Part shown: in pieces, positions 25,654-36,051 of the stretch
How positions within the stretch are numbered: the first letter of the stretch is position 1
Layout: each line of letters begins with the position of its first letter
Assembly (NCBI GenBank): GCA_022394755.1
Contig: JAGFCA010000109.1
Span: 1-60,866 of the forward strand
Length of the DNA: 60,866 bases
Direction: 5' to 3'
Origin: Candidatus Poribacteria bacterium
GTDB lineage: Bacteria; Poribacteria; WGA-4E; WGA-3G
The notes under the pieces: generated by a model
Databases searched by the model: none
Told to the model about the DNA's origin: nothing
Seen by the model: only the letters and a program-made list of their open reading frames with translations
Made by a program: the position numbers and the translations under genes

Positions 25654-25949
25654 TACACCTAATTGAAACATAATCTCTTAGTTGACAGAATTTCCTATTA
25701 TTTACGTAATGTAGCCAATTCTACGAAATGGAATTAAGGATTAAGAAATGGACGGTATGTATGACTTTAAGTAATACACCGGATTAGAAATGGCGTTTAC
25801 TTGGAAAAGGTAACGAATTTTGTATGATTGCTTCAATCGAAGAAGACCATTTATAGATTTAGTTCGGACTTTCAATAGTATTTTCTAAATAAACAAACAT
25901 ATATACAATCTTGCAGAAGTAAAGCAAAGAATCATAAGGAATATTAATT

Positions 25950-27134
25950 ATGAATGTTGCGGTTATATTCGGTGGTAGATCTCCAGAGCATGAAGTATCC
26001 ATCGTTACTGCCCATCAGGTAAAATCAGCATTAAATGAAAAATATGAAGTAACCCTTATATATATTACTAAAGAAGGCGAATGGTTGACGGGTGATGAAC
26101 TTCATGAATTAAATACGTTTACCAATGGCTGTTTACCTAACATATTAAATTATGATAGAGTCAGTATTGAATTTGAAACAAGACCGACATTTTATTCTAT
26201 TCCCAATCGAAGTGGTCTCTTTAATAAGAAGAAAACCTTAGACATAGATGTAGTCTTCCCTGCTATTCATGGGGTAAATGGTGAAGACGGATCCTTACAA
26301 GGATTATTAGAATTAATGAATATCCCGTATGTTGGGGCTGGGGTGGTAGGTTCAAGTATTGGTATGGATAAAATTATCATGAAGTCAATACTAAGTGACA
26401 GCGGTCTTCCTGTCCTACCTTTTATTTGGTTTACAAAACACCAGTGGAATACGACCTCAGAGGATATTATTGATAGAGTTCAAGAGAAATTAGGTTATCC
26501 TGTATTTGTAAAACCAGCAATAAGTGGTTCAAGTATAGGAGTGAGTCCAGCAAGAAATGAAGAGGAACTTTATAATGCAATCGAATTGGCTTGTCGTTAT
26601 TGCAAACGAATTGTCATTGAGGAAGGAATAGAACAAGGTTATGAAATCAACTGTTCTGTAATGGGGTCAGATGTCCCTGTTGCTTCAGTATGTGAACAAC
26701 CTATTAGTAATAGTGATTTTCTTAGTTTTGATGATAAATATATACATGATAAACCTGATGATTCAGATGATGTTTCCAGAGAAGGCATGGCAGGGGCACA
26801 GAGAGAAATTCCTGCACCAATTGCCGATGACCTAACGTTACATATTCAAAACCTTGCCACTGATACATTTCAAATATTGGACTGTTCAGGAATAGCACGG
26901 ATTGATTTTCTTCTTACTGCTGAGGATATAGTATATGTAAATGAAATTAATACTCTCCCAGGATCATTTAGTTTCTATTTATGGGAGCCTTCAGATATTA
27001 CATTCCCTCAATTGACATCGGAATTAGTCACACTTGCATTAGAAACACATAAAGAAAAGAATAAATTAATATACACTAACACAACTAATCTATTAAGTCA
27101 TGCAAGTGCAAGTTTAGGTAAGTTAAAGGAATAA
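25950..27134 (+). CDS. ddl: D-alanine--D-alanine ligase
   Basis: Ddl makes the D-Ala-D-Ala dipeptide that MurF uses. The 394-residue ATP-grasp protein shows VIFGGRSPEHEVSIVTA at residues 5-21, VFPAIHGVNGEDGSLQGLLE, PVFVKPAISGSSIGVS, and the metal and product site RIDFLLTAEDIVYVNEINTLPGS near the C-terminus. AAGGA lies upstream of the ATG. A 296-nt gap separates it from murF; this contains two GTAATACACC repeats (about 25651 and 25770) and no gene. Placement between murF and mraY is less common than the murC/murB-ddl-ftsQ order. Confidence 0.95.
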   Translation: MNVAVIFGGRSPEHEVSIVTAHQVKSALNEKYEVTLIYITKEGEWLTGDELHELNTFTNGCLPNILNYDRVSIEFETRPTFYSIPNRSGLFNKKKTLDIDVVFPAIHGVNGEDGSLQGLLELMNIPYVGAGVVGSSIGMDKIIMKSILSDSGLPVLPFIWFTKHQWNTTSEDIIDRVQEKLGYPVFVKPAISGSSIGVSPARNEEELYNAIELACRYCKRIVIEEGIEQGYEINCSVMGSDVPVASVCEQPISNSDFLSFDDKYIHDKPDDSDDVSREGMAGAQREIPAPIADDLTLHIQNLATDTFQILDCSGIARIDFLLTAEDIVYVNEINTLPGSFSFYLWEPSDITFPQLTSELVTLALETHKEKNKLIYTNTTNLLSHASASLGKLKE

Positions 27135-27189
27135 TATAAGAATAATCAGACTAATCATAATTACCATTTAGTTGTGTTCATCCAATACT

Positions 27190-28305
27190 ATGCTTTATCA
27201 CCTATTTATTCAGACACTTGCAGACAGTTTTCCTATATTAGATGTTTTTAGCTCTATTAGTATTCGAACAGTTTATGCAACAGCAACAGCATTAGGTATA
27301 TCTCTTGTGTTAGGACCATTCATGGTCTCTAAGTTAAAACAATTAAACATTGGTGAACATATACAAGAGGAGGTAGAACAAGCTCAGAACAACGACAACC
27401 AAAGTAAAGCCGGTACACCTACAATGGGTGGAATTCTCATCATTGTAGCAGTACTAATTTCTATCCTGTTCTGGGCAAAGTTAGATCAACCATATATCTT
27501 ATTGCTACTTTTTACAATGATCTGGTTTGGCGGACTCGGATTTCTTGATGATATGCGTAAAATCAGCAAGAGACAATCCCTTGGTCTCAGAGCTTGGCAG
27601 AAGATTCTACTTCAAACATTAGGGGCATTAGCAATTGCATTTTATTTATTTTATTGGGGACCTATTGAAGCATCGGATCTGTCAACTCGGACTACACTGA
27701 ATCTTCCATTCTTTAAGAATCTCCAGTTGAATTTAGGTTATTTTTATATTCCGTTTGCTACCATCGTCATTGTAGGAACATCTAATGCTGTAAATCTTAC
27801 TGATGGTATGGATGGGTTAGCAATTGGATGTACACTCTTTGTAGCTGGTACATTTGCTGCATTAGGGTATATGGCAAGTCACACAATTATTGCCACTCAT
27901 CTTAATATTTACCATCTACCAATTGGCGGTGAAGTAACAGCGATTTTTTGTGCTACATTGGTAGGTGCTGGATTAGGATTCCTTTGGTATAACGGACATC
28001 CTGCACAACTTTTTATGGGTGATACTGGATCGCTCCCTTTAGGTGCAACACTTGGAACAGCAGCTCTTTTAATAAAACAAGAATTCCTTCTCATCATTGT
28101 CGGTGGAATTTTTGTTGCAGAAGCTCTATCTGTCATCATACAGGTATTATCGTATCGACTCTTTGGTAAAAGAGTTATAAAGATGTCTCCACTTCATTTC
28201 CACTTTTTATTATCAGGATGGAAAGAATCGAAAGTTGTTATACGTTTTTGGATAGTGGCATTTATCTTAATGCTGATTGCATTAAGCACATTAAAATTAA
28301 GGTAA
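27190..28305 (+). CDS. mraY: Phospho-N-acetylmuramoyl-pentapeptide transferase
   Basis: MraY transfers phospho-MurNAc-pentapeptide to undecaprenyl phosphate, forming lipid I at the inner membrane. The 371-residue protein has about ten membrane helices and the family blocks SKAGTPTMGGILII, LGFLDDMRKIS with the catalytic DD pair, NAVNLTDGMDGLAIG, and MGDTGSLPLG. The ending includes MSPLHFHFLLSGWKESKVVIRFW with the conserved His-rich loop. The ATG at 27190 is preferred to a TTG 18 nt upstream, though neither has a strong ribosome site. Confidence 0.95.
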   Translation: MLYHLFIQTLADSFPILDVFSSISIRTVYATATALGISLVLGPFMVSKLKQLNIGEHIQEEVEQAQNNDNQSKAGTPTMGGILIIVAVLISILFWAKLDQPYILLLLFTMIWFGGLGFLDDMRKISKRQSLGLRAWQKILLQTLGALAIAFYLFYWGPIEASDLSTRTTLNLPFFKNLQLNLGYFYIPFATIVIVGTSNAVNLTDGMDGLAIGCTLFVAGTFAALGYMASHTIIATHLNIYHLPIGGEVTAIFCATLVGAGLGFLWYNGHPAQLFMGDTGSLPLGATLGTAALLIKQEFLLIIVGGIFVAEALSVIIQVLSYRLFGKRVIKMSPLHFHFLLSGWKESKVVIRFWIVAFILMLIALSTLKLR

Positions 28306-28362
28306 TCATCTGAAGAAATATTTACAGTCAAAACTATAGAGTTGAATTTACTAAATCCAAGA

Positions 28363-29817
28363 ATGAACTCCTTTAACAATAAAAAAATTACAGTATTTGG
28401 TGCAAATCGTAGTGGAATTGCTATTGCCACTCTATTACACGGTCTCGGATCTAAAATTTCAATCACTGATGCACGAAATAAAGACGAATTGTTAGATGAA
28501 TTAGCTCAGTTAGAAGGGTTGGAAATCGAATATTTTCTTGGTGGACATAATGAAGAATGTATCAAAAACCGTGATTTAATAATTGTATCGCCTGGGGTTC
28601 CTTTAAATATACCAATACTTGAAAAGGCAAGAAATGCAGATATAAAGATATTAGGAGAATTAGAGGTCGCAGCCAGTCTTTGTCCTGCTCCAATTATTGC
28701 AATTACCGGAACAAAAGGCAAGTCAACTACAACTCTTTTAACAGCTGCTATCTTGGATAAGAGTGGATTATTTAATAGTGTCGTTGTAGCAGGAAATATT
28801 GGTGTTCCACTATCAAGCAAAATAACAAAATTGACACAGAGAGATATTTGTGTAGTTGAAGCAAGTAGTTTTCAGTTAGAAAGCACACAGACATTCTGTC
28901 CGTTAGTAAGTGTAGTGTTAAATCTTTCACGAGACCATCTTGACAGACATGGAACAATGGAAGAATATCTTAACGCAAAAAAAAATATATGTAGAAACCA
29001 AAAAGAATCAGAATGGATAGTATTGAACTTATCTGATGGTTATGTAAGTAGATTTGCAGAAAATACTAAGGCTAAAAAAATCTATTTTTCAGATGAAATT
29101 ACTAATAATACCATTTCTAAAAACTTGAAACAGGATGAAACATATACGATTGTGGCAGAACTGAAAAATAAAGAAAATAAAAAGGCTTTGTATTCATTAA
29201 ATCAAGAGAATATGGACTATGTTTGCATGGTTAACGCATTACCATTAGCAGGATCGCACAATATACGTAATGTGCTTGCAGCTATAGCTGTAGGTACAAT
29301 ATTTAGTATCCACCCCTCAATCATGCGTAATGCCTTATTGGATTTTACTCGAAAACACCCCGCATTAGAACATGCATTTGAGAAAATTGCAACGATTAAT
29401 GGAGTTGATTACATAAACGATTCTAAAGCCACAAACGTCATAGCAACATACGCAGCCCTTGAATCAATAACAAAAATAGATCAAGTTAGGCAATGTTCAA
29501 AACGGGTGATATTAATTATGGGTGGCTATGACAAAGGCAATGATTATTCTTCTCTTGTTGAACCAGTACAGAGTAAAGTTAAATGTTTAATCTTACTTGG
29601 AGAACATACACACAATATTAAAAATACCTTTAATGACTATTGTAAGATTCATAATGTAACCAAAATGGCACAAGCAGTAGAATTAGCAAATGCTATATCA
29701 GAGGCTGACGATATTGTGTTGTTATCTCCAGCGAATGCGAGTTTTGATATGTATTCGGACTATAAACAGCGTGGAAATGCATTTAAGAAGGCAGTTTTGA
29801 ATCTATCAACAAAATAA
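28363..29817 (+). CDS. murD: UDP-N-acetylmuramoylalanine--D-glutamate ligase
   Basis: MurD adds D-Glu to UDP-MurNAc-L-Ala. The 484-residue product shows an N-terminal Rossmann-like domain (ITVFGANRSGIA), the ATP loop G116-TKGKSTTT, VLNLSRDHLDRHGTMEEYLNAK in the central domain, and NDSKATNVIATYAAL plus MGGYDKGNDY in the C-terminal domain. These mark MurD rather than MurC, E or F. It is about 30 residues longer than usual, mainly from a Lys/Asn-rich insertion before the C-terminal domain. A TTG at 28342 with weak TAGAG upstream is an alternative start. Confidence 0.94.
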   Translation: MNSFNNKKITVFGANRSGIAIATLLHGLGSKISITDARNKDELLDELAQLEGLEIEYFLGGHNEECIKNRDLIIVSPGVPLNIPILEKARNADIKILGELEVAASLCPAPIIAITGTKGKSTTTLLTAAILDKSGLFNSVVVAGNIGVPLSSKITKLTQRDICVVEASSFQLESTQTFCPLVSVVLNLSRDHLDRHGTMEEYLNAKKNICRNQKESEWIVLNLSDGYVSRFAENTKAKKIYFSDEITNNTISKNLKQDETYTIVAELKNKENKKALYSLNQENMDYVCMVNALPLAGSHNIRNVLAAIAVGTIFSIHPSIMRNALLDFTRKHPALEHAFEKIATINGVDYINDSKATNVIATYAALESITKIDQVRQCSKRVILIMGGYDKGNDYSSLVEPVQSKVKCLILLGEHTHNIKNTFNDYCKIHNVTKMAQAVELANAISEADDIVLLSPANASFDMYSDYKQRGNAFKKAVLNLSTK

Positions 29818-29941
29818 GTGCCTGAATGAATGTTTAACCGATATAAAATTTGCCTATAAAAAGATAAATCAGTATATTTTCTAAATAATACCATTTATCA
29901 ACCGAATTAGAATAAAAAATAAAATTACAAAACGATTTCAT

Positions 29942-31138
29942 ATGATCAATCCAAATAACATCAATTACCCCAATGCATCACCTACATCAATAAAAAATAA
30001 TCCTGTAAATACAACTGGTACAGGTAGGGTAGACCCTGTATTACTTATCGTATCCCTTTTGTTAGTTGGTATAGGTATATTAATGGTTTATAGTTCTGGT
30101 CATGTATTATCTGCTAAACAATATGGAACGAGTTACCACTATTTAAAAATGCAAGCAATTGCATGTTTCATAGGATTAGTGGGAATGGTTGTTTGTACCT
30201 ACATTCCATTTAGATTTTATGAGAAGTATAGTACATTACTCTTATTCTTATCAATCGTATTGTTGGTTCTGGTATTTACTCCACTGGGTTCAAGCGTCCA
30301 GGGTGCAGAGGGAGGTAGATTTAATCGGTGGATTGCAGTAGGTGGAATCCAATTTCAACCAGTTGAGTTTGCGAAGATTGCATTAATCATACACCTGGCA
30401 CATTTTCTGGCTAGGAATCCAGAAAAGATTAAAAGTTTATTCAATGGTGTATTGCCAAATGTTTTAATTATAGGAATAATGTTCGGTTTGGTGGCAAGAC
30501 AACCAGATTTTGGTTCAGCGGTATTGTTAGCAGCGACAGCGGGTTGCTTACTATTCATTGGAGGGATTAGAATATCCCACACACTTCTATTGACTGGGAT
30601 AGGAATTGCATTATTAGCAGGATTTATAATTAGTGATCCGTATCGCATGACAAGGGTAACTGATTATTGGGCATCTGTACAATCGCCAGATACAGCAGGT
30701 TATCAGTTGGGACGATCACTAAATGCACTTGCATGGGGCGGACTTTTTGGTGTAGGAATTGACGGTAGTGCTGCTAAGATAGATTATTTGCCTTATCCAC
30801 ATACAGATTTTATCTTCGCAGTCATAGGAGAAGAATTTGGATTTATCGGTACAACAATTGTTGTTTTATTATTTATGATATTCCTATGGAGAGGGATTTC
30901 AATTGCTCGCCGTTCAGATGATAGGTTTGGCGCAATATTTGCAACAGGTTTAACTATTATAATTGCAATGCAAGCATTTATTAATATTGGTGTGGTTACA
31001 GGATTACTGCCAACAAAAGGAATCACTCTACCATTTCTAAGTTATGGGGGATCATCTCTTGTAATCAGTTTAGGATGTGTGGGAATATTACTCAACATCT
31101 CTCGAAGTAACAAACGGAGTATTGTAAAATCCAATTAA
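29942..31138 (+). CDS. ftsW: Septal peptidoglycan glycosyltransferase FtsW (SEDS family)
   Basis: FtsW polymerises lipid II into glycan strands at the septum, paired with FtsI. The 398-residue protein has about ten membrane helices and SEDS signatures: GIGILMVYSSG, GGRFNRWIAVGGIQFQPVEFAKIALI, ARQPDFGSAVLL, YQLGRSLNALAWGGLFGVG, PHTDFIFAVIGEEFGFIG and GITLPFLSYGGSSLV. The catalytic Asp expected for SEDS polymerases is in the QPDFGSA block. Its N-terminal 30 residues are polar. The setting between murD and murG identifies it as FtsW rather than RodA. Confidence 0.95.
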   Translation: MINPNNINYPNASPTSIKNNPVNTTGTGRVDPVLLIVSLLLVGIGILMVYSSGHVLSAKQYGTSYHYLKMQAIACFIGLVGMVVCTYIPFRFYEKYSTLLLFLSIVLLVLVFTPLGSSVQGAEGGRFNRWIAVGGIQFQPVEFAKIALIIHLAHFLARNPEKIKSLFNGVLPNVLIIGIMFGLVARQPDFGSAVLLAATAGCLLFIGGIRISHTLLLTGIGIALLAGFIISDPYRMTRVTDYWASVQSPDTAGYQLGRSLNALAWGGLFGVGIDGSAAKIDYLPYPHTDFIFAVIGEEFGFIGTTIVVLLFMIFLWRGISIARRSDDRFGAIFATGLTIIIAMQAFINIGVVTGLLPTKGITLPFLSYGGSSLVISLGCVGILLNISRSNKRSIVKSN

Positions 31139-31210
31139 TCCTTCATCATACAGTTTACATCTTGTATATACCCAATTTATTGGTTTCAATTATAACGTTT
31201 ATAGGTAAAT

Positions 31211-32446
31211 GTGAAAAATACACTTCAAAGACAAAATTCTAACAACGATGTCGATAATAATCGCAATACTAACAAGGTAAATAAGGTGTTTGTTCTGGCA
31301 GGAGGTGGAACAGGTGGACATATTTATCCTGCTGTTGCCATTGCACATTCTTTACAACGCCTTAACTCTGATATTGATATTGTCTTTATAGGAGGACGAG
31401 ATAGATTAGAAGCATCCATCATTCCTGAAAAAGGTTTCAAATTCTATCCTATTACGGTTGAAGGATTTCCACGTAAAGTAACATTGAAATGGGTATCCGT
31501 CATTCTTAAAATGTTTCAAGGATTATTTCAATCCTATAGATATTTAAAGAAAATGCAACCGGATGTTGTGATTGGAACAGGTGGGTATGTATCAGGACCA
31601 GTTCTATTCACCGCTTCCTTACTTAGAATCCCAATCGTTATTCAAGAACAAAATGTCTCCCCTGGCTTGACTAATAGAATTCTCTCAAAACGGGTAAAGA
31701 TGGCTTACCTTGCATTAGATTCTGATGAACACCCATTTCCCAGTAATATCAAAAAGATCACTGGGAATCCAATTCGATTAGAAATTGCCACATACCCTCG
31801 TAATGATAAAACATATAAAAAGTATAACTTGTGTCCTCATAAGATAACTGTATTTGTAATGGGAGGAAGTCAAGGGGCACAAGCAATTAATGACATAATG
31901 ATGAAAGCGTGTCCAATTATTGAAAAAACCATAAATACTCGAGAATTACACAACAATTCTACAGTAGACGAGAATTCAGCTAAGATAGACTCTTTCCCGT
32001 TACAGATTGTACATCAAACAGGAAAAAATGGAACAGAGAATGTTGAACAGGCATATTCCAATCATGGGATCCCTCACCATGTCAGTCCATTTTTTGATCA
32101 AGTTGAAGAAATATATAGTATTGCAGATGTAATGATTTGCAGAGCAGGTGGAATGACTGTATCTGAAGTCACAGCCTGTGGAATTCCAACTATATTTATA
32201 CCATTACCTGCTGCTGTTGGGAATAACCAGGTTAGCAATGCATATACAGTTGCTAAAGCTGGAGCCGCTGTAGTTATAGAACAGGATAACTTACAACCGG
32301 AGGATGTAGTTACGCAATTGGTTCGGATCACAACCGACAAAGAATCCTATCAAGAAATGAAAACCGCAAGTTTGAACCTTGGACGTCCAAAGGCGAGTGA
32401 AACAATAGCAGAATCTATATATAATCTTGCTTGTTCAAAAGATTAA
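31211..32446 (+). CDS. murG: UDP-GlcNAc:lipid I N-acetylglucosaminyltransferase MurG
   Basis: MurG converts lipid I to lipid II on the cytoplasmic face of the membrane. The 411-residue GT-B enzyme shows AGGGTGGHIYPAVAIA at residues 30-45, TGGYVSGPVLF, IQEQNVSPGLTNR, VMGGSQGAQAIND and ICRAGGMTVSEVTACGIPTIFIPLP with the donor-site residues. A GTG start at 31211 gives a polar Asn-rich extension of about 25 residues before the fold. An Asn-rich insertion after MGGSQGAQ also makes it longer than typical. Confidence 0.95.
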   Translation: MKNTLQRQNSNNDVDNNRNTNKVNKVFVLAGGGTGGHIYPAVAIAHSLQRLNSDIDIVFIGGRDRLEASIIPEKGFKFYPITVEGFPRKVTLKWVSVILKMFQGLFQSYRYLKKMQPDVVIGTGGYVSGPVLFTASLLRIPIVIQEQNVSPGLTNRILSKRVKMAYLALDSDEHPFPSNIKKITGNPIRLEIATYPRNDKTYKKYNLCPHKITVFVMGGSQGAQAINDIMMKACPIIEKTINTRELHNNSTVDENSAKIDSFPLQIVHQTGKNGTENVEQAYSNHGIPHHVSPFFDQVEEIYSIADVMICRAGGMTVSEVTACGIPTIFIPLPAAVGNNQVSNAYTVAKAGAAVVIEQDNLQPEDVVTQLVRITTDKESYQEMKTASLNLGRPKASETIAESIYNLACSKD

Positions 32447-32497
32447 TCAAGACATACTCAACCAGGTATTAATATACCTACTAAATTGGAAATATTG

Positions 32498-33874
32498 ATG
32501 TTCGGTAAGACACAACATATACATATTATTGGAATCGGTGGTTCAGGTCTAAGTGGAATTGCGGAAGTACTTCTCGATCATGATTTTCATGTTTCTGGTT
32601 CTGATATCCAGACAACTTCTACTACAGAACATCTCAAGGAATGTGGTGCGTCTGTCTGGAACAATCATGAAGCTAAAAATATTGACGGTGCAGATGTAGT
32701 AGTAATATCTCCTGCGATTCCAGAGGATAATCCTGAACTAAAAGCAGCAAAAAAAGCAAATATACCAATTATTCGTGGTGCAGAAATGCTAAATGAGATT
32801 TCACGACTACGATATAGCATTGCTGTTAGCGGGACCCATGGAAAAACAACAACAACTGCAATGACTGCAGCAGTCCTCGATAAGCTTGATCCAACAATTG
32901 TCCTTGGTGGAAAATTGGTGAACGGTAGTAATGCCCGAAGAGGACATGGAGAAGTAATGGTAATTGAAGCTGATGAGGCTTATGGTTCAATTGAGATGTT
33001 TTATCCTACAATTGCTGTTGTAACCTCAGTTGATGCGGACCATTTAGATTATTATAAGAATATTCAAGAAATTGGTGAAACTTTTTTAACATTTATAAAC
33101 AAAGTGCCATTTTACGGTTCATCAGTGTTGTGTCTTGATCAAGAAAACATACAGAAACTCATTCCGTATGTAGATAAAAAATATATTACATACGGTTTGG
33201 ATACTCGAGCAGATTTGATTGCCGAAGAAATAGAAATTAAAGGACCGACATCACTTTATCATGTTCGATTCCAAGGTCAATCGTGTGGAAAAATTCATCT
33301 TAAGATGCCTGGTAGACATAATATTGCAAATTCATTAGCAGCAATCGCTGTTGGGTTTGAATTGGATATTTCTTTTGATGAGATGAAAATTGCTCTTGAG
33401 TCATTCCAAGGTGTACATCGTAGATTCGAAGTATTAGGTTCAGTTGATGATATTGTCGTTGTTGATGATTATGCTCATAACCCCGCAAAATTGATGGCAG
33501 CGCTTAAAGGTGCCAGAGAAGGATACAACCGTCGTATCATTGCAGTTTTTCAACCACATAGATTCGGACGGGTTCAAACCCTTGAAGAGGAATTCTGTCG
33601 TTCTTTTTTCCAAGCAGATGTATTAATAGTAACCTCTATATATGGGGCAGGTGAAGAACCAATAAGGAATGTAACTGGTGAGAATCTGGCAAGAGCAATT
33701 AAAGAACATGGACATCCACAGGTAATTTATATTTCTGAGATGGATGATGTGGTTCAACAACTAATAGATATTTCTCAGCCAAATGATTTGGTAATAACTC
33801 TTGGAGCAGGAGATATTGTTAATGTTGGCCATGAATTTCTTGAGCAATATAAAGATAACACTAAAAAAACATGA
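32498..33874 (+). CDS. murC: UDP-N-acetylmuramate--L-alanine ligase
   Basis: MurC attaches the first L-Ala to UDP-MurNAc. The 458-residue product has IHIIGIGGSGLSGIAEVLL near the N-terminus, ATP loop G112-THGKTTTTAM, VIEADEAYGSIEMFYP, VTSVDADHLDYYKN, and VVDDYAHNPAKLMAAL plus FQPHRFGRVQTL in the C-terminal domain. All are MurC-specific forms of the Mur ligase motifs. GGA lies 7-8 nt before the ATG at 32498. Its stop overlaps the ftsQ start by 4 bases. No murB follows, although murC-murB-ftsQ is a frequent order. Confidence 0.95.
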   Translation: MFGKTQHIHIIGIGGSGLSGIAEVLLDHDFHVSGSDIQTTSTTEHLKECGASVWNNHEAKNIDGADVVVISPAIPEDNPELKAAKKANIPIIRGAEMLNEISRLRYSIAVSGTHGKTTTTAMTAAVLDKLDPTIVLGGKLVNGSNARRGHGEVMVIEADEAYGSIEMFYPTIAVVTSVDADHLDYYKNIQEIGETFLTFINKVPFYGSSVLCLDQENIQKLIPYVDKKYITYGLDTRADLIAEEIEIKGPTSLYHVRFQGQSCGKIHLKMPGRHNIANSLAAIAVGFELDISFDEMKIALESFQGVHRRFEVLGSVDDIVVVDDYAHNPAKLMAALKGAREGYNRRIIAVFQPHRFGRVQTLEEEFCRSFFQADVLIVTSIYGAGEEPIRNVTGENLARAIKEHGHPQVIYISEMDDVVQQLIDISQPNDLVITLGAGDIVNVGHEFLEQYKDNTKKT

Positions 33875-34815
33875 TATTTCAAAAAAAGATTTCAAATAAT
33901 CAGGAGGGGTTAAATCATCGTATATATAAACCGAAGAAGGTGAAGAGAAAGAATTATCGTGCAAGAAGGATGATTATCTTAGTAAGCACTGTCATTACTC
34001 TCTTATTTATTACAAAAATCTTCCTTGGGTTCTTCAATATTGAACATGTAACATTTGCACTTTTCGGAAATATACATTATACTGAAGGACAGGTCTTTGA
34101 TGTATTAGGAGAAAAACTTGATAATATAATTACCGATTCAGAAGAGAAAACTGCAATATATTTAAAAGAAAATTTAAGTTATGTTGAAGAAGCCCAAGTA
34201 ACCCGAAATTTACTCAAACGATTATTAACAATAGAAATATCGGAACGTAAACCATTTGCTCGTGTCAACTTTAAACTAACTAATAAGAATGCATCAAAAA
34301 ATAGCAACGATAAAGATAAAGCAAAAACAAACAGTCAGAGTTTATTTTTAATTGATGATGATGGTTATGTATTAGAAAAAATTACAATAGATCAGTTTTC
34401 ACACTTAGCCATTATCCTGGATGAAGGTGATATAAAGCCTGAAATAGGTAAACAAATAGAAACCGATTCTATACATCTTGGACTCAATATCATAAAAATG
34501 ATTAATACCAAGGAACGAACTATAGCCAAACATTTACGATCAATAGACCCACGACAGTCACAGCAAATTACTATCAATATAGATAGTTTACCTATTCCAA
34601 TATGGATTTCTGGCGATATGATAGAAACAGGTTTACATCAAATTACCTTGTTTGTTAGGAATAACATGTTGAGTTTAATACAAAATCAAGAAACAAAATT
34701 AGCTAATAACATAACAAACGATTTAGGTTCCAAAGGTGTACCTGTAGATCAAAAGTATGATTATTTAGATGCCCGTTATGAAGATACGCTTTATTTAGGA
34801 GGAGCCAACAAATAG
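33871..34815 (+). CDS. ftsQ: Cell division protein FtsQ/DivIB
   Basis: The 314-residue protein has a basic cytoplasmic tail, one membrane helix at about residues 34-53, and a POTRA-like region (FNIEHVTFALFGNIHYTEGQVFDVLG) followed by a beta domain with RNLLKRLLTIEISERKPFA and FLIDDDGYVLE. These are typical of FtsQ/DivIB, which recruits FtsBL and FtsWI to the septum. An Asn/Lys/Ser-rich insertion of some 20 residues interrupts the beta domain. It overlaps murC by 4 bases and ends directly before ftsA, as expected for this gene. Confidence 0.9.
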   Translation: MIFQKKISNNQEGLNHRIYKPKKVKRKNYRARRMIILVSTVITLLFITKIFLGFFNIEHVTFALFGNIHYTEGQVFDVLGEKLDNIITDSEEKTAIYLKENLSYVEEAQVTRNLLKRLLTIEISERKPFARVNFKLTNKNASKNSNDKDKAKTNSQSLFLIDDDGYVLEKITIDQFSHLAIILDEGDIKPEIGKQIETDSIHLGLNIIKMINTKERTIAKHLRSIDPRQSQQITINIDSLPIPIWISGDMIETGLHQITLFVRNNMLSLIQNQETKLANNITNDLGSKGVPVDQKYDYLDARYEDTLYLGGANK

Positions 34816-36051
34816 ATGGCAAAAGGAACGATTATCACCGGATTAGACATCGGATCAAGTAAGATCTCAGTGGTTGTTTGCCACAGCCTTCCCGGACTTG
34901 ATGGTCAGATGGAAATTATTGGTGTTGGATCAGCAAATTCAAAAGGTTTACGAAGGGGGGTTGTAGTTGACATCAATTTAACCGCTGATGCAATTCGGGA
35001 AGCAATTTCAGAAGCAGAACTCATGTCTGGAGTGAATATTGAGTCTGTTTGTTTAGGGATTTCTGGAGAACATATACGGGGGCAAACATCGCGAGGCGTT
35101 GTAACCGTTAAGAACCAATCACAGATTAGTAAGGATGATGTAGATAGAGCAATACAATCTGCAAGATCAATTGCAGCTATACCTGATGGACAAGACATCC
35201 TTCATGTCATAGAACAGAACTTTGTTATAGACATGAATAATCAAATTAAAGAACCTGTAGGGATGTCAGGATCAAGGTTAGAAGCAAATGCATACATTAT
35301 AAGTGGAAGTACAAATGGGATACAAAGTCTTTTAAATAGTGTCGAAAAAGCAGATATACCAAGTGTAGACACATTGGCAGTAGCCCCTGTTGCTTCTGCA
35401 AAGGCTGTTTTACAAAGAGATGAACGGGAAGTAGGAGTAGTTCTGGTTGATATTGGAGACCAAACAACTGAAATCATCATTTATAAAGAAGAAGCCATTG
35501 ACCACGTTATTGTCTTTCCGGTTGGTGGACAACATGTGACTAATGATATTGCACAATACCTTAAGGTAAACTTACCAATTGCAGATGAACTAAAAATCAA
35601 TAAAGGGTGTGCTTGGACACAATGGGTAACAGAAGATGATTCTACTTCAATACCTATCTCATCTGGATCAAGTCCGCCCCGGTTTATTAGTAGATTTGAA
35701 TTAGCAGAAATCATAGAATATAGAATGGTCGAAATACTTGAAGGGATTGGTAGTGAAATAGGAGATATACAGCTTCCCGGCGGCTTAGTATTGACAGGTG
35801 GTACTGCCTTAATGGATGGACTGACTGAATTAGCAGAGCAGATTTTACCATTACGTGCACAGGTAGGATACCCAAAGGAACTCAAAGGTCTAACTGATAG
35901 AGTCAATTATCCTTTATATGCTACAAGTCTGGGTTTAGCTATGTATGGAGAGGATTTACGGCGTGAAGAAAGACATGCCCGACTTCTAAGAAAGAGTTCT
36001 ACACCCATTGGAGGTGTTTTCCGTCATATTAAAGAATGGTTCGGTTATTAA
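34816..36051 (+). CDS. ftsA: Cell division protein FtsA
   Basis: FtsA is an actin-like ATPase that tethers FtsZ to the membrane. The 411-residue protein shows the phosphate-1 motif TGLDIGSSKISVVV, the 1C-domain part VNIESVCLGISGEHIRG, VLVDIGDQTTEIIIY for phosphate-2 and LVLTGGTALMDGL for the adenosine site. The C-terminal HIKEWFGY forms the expected short amphipathic membrane-targeting helix. The ATG follows the ftsQ stop without a gap, with AGGAG upstream inside ftsQ. Confidence 0.95.
   Translation: MAKGTIITGLDIGSSKISVVVCHSLPGLDGQMEIIGVGSANSKGLRRGVVVDINLTADAIREAISEAELMSGVNIESVCLGISGEHIRGQTSRGVVTVKNQSQISKDDVDRAIQSARSIAAIPDGQDILHVIEQNFVIDMNNQIKEPVGMSGSRLEANAYIISGSTNGIQSLLNSVEKADIPSVDTLAVAPVASAKAVLQRDEREVGVVLVDIGDQTTEIIIYKEEAIDHVIVFPVGGQHVTNDIAQYLKVNLPIADELKINKGCAWTQWVTEDDSTSIPISSGSSPPRFISRFELAEIIEYRMVEILEGIGSEIGDIQLPGGLVLTGGTALMDGLTELAEQILPLRAQVGYPKELKGLTDRVNYPLYATSLGLAMYGEDLRREERHARLLRKSSTPIGGVFRHIKEWFGY

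Noticed and set aside
25651..25790. Two GTAATACACC repeats in the murF-ddl gap
   Set aside because: Only about ten bases are shared and the surroundings do not align; too short to call a repeat family or regulator site.
35481..35906. Open frame of 141 residues opposite ftsA
   Set aside because: It is a shadow of ftsA, rich in Ser/Pro/Ile as expected from the reverse of a coding strand, without ribosome site or family features.
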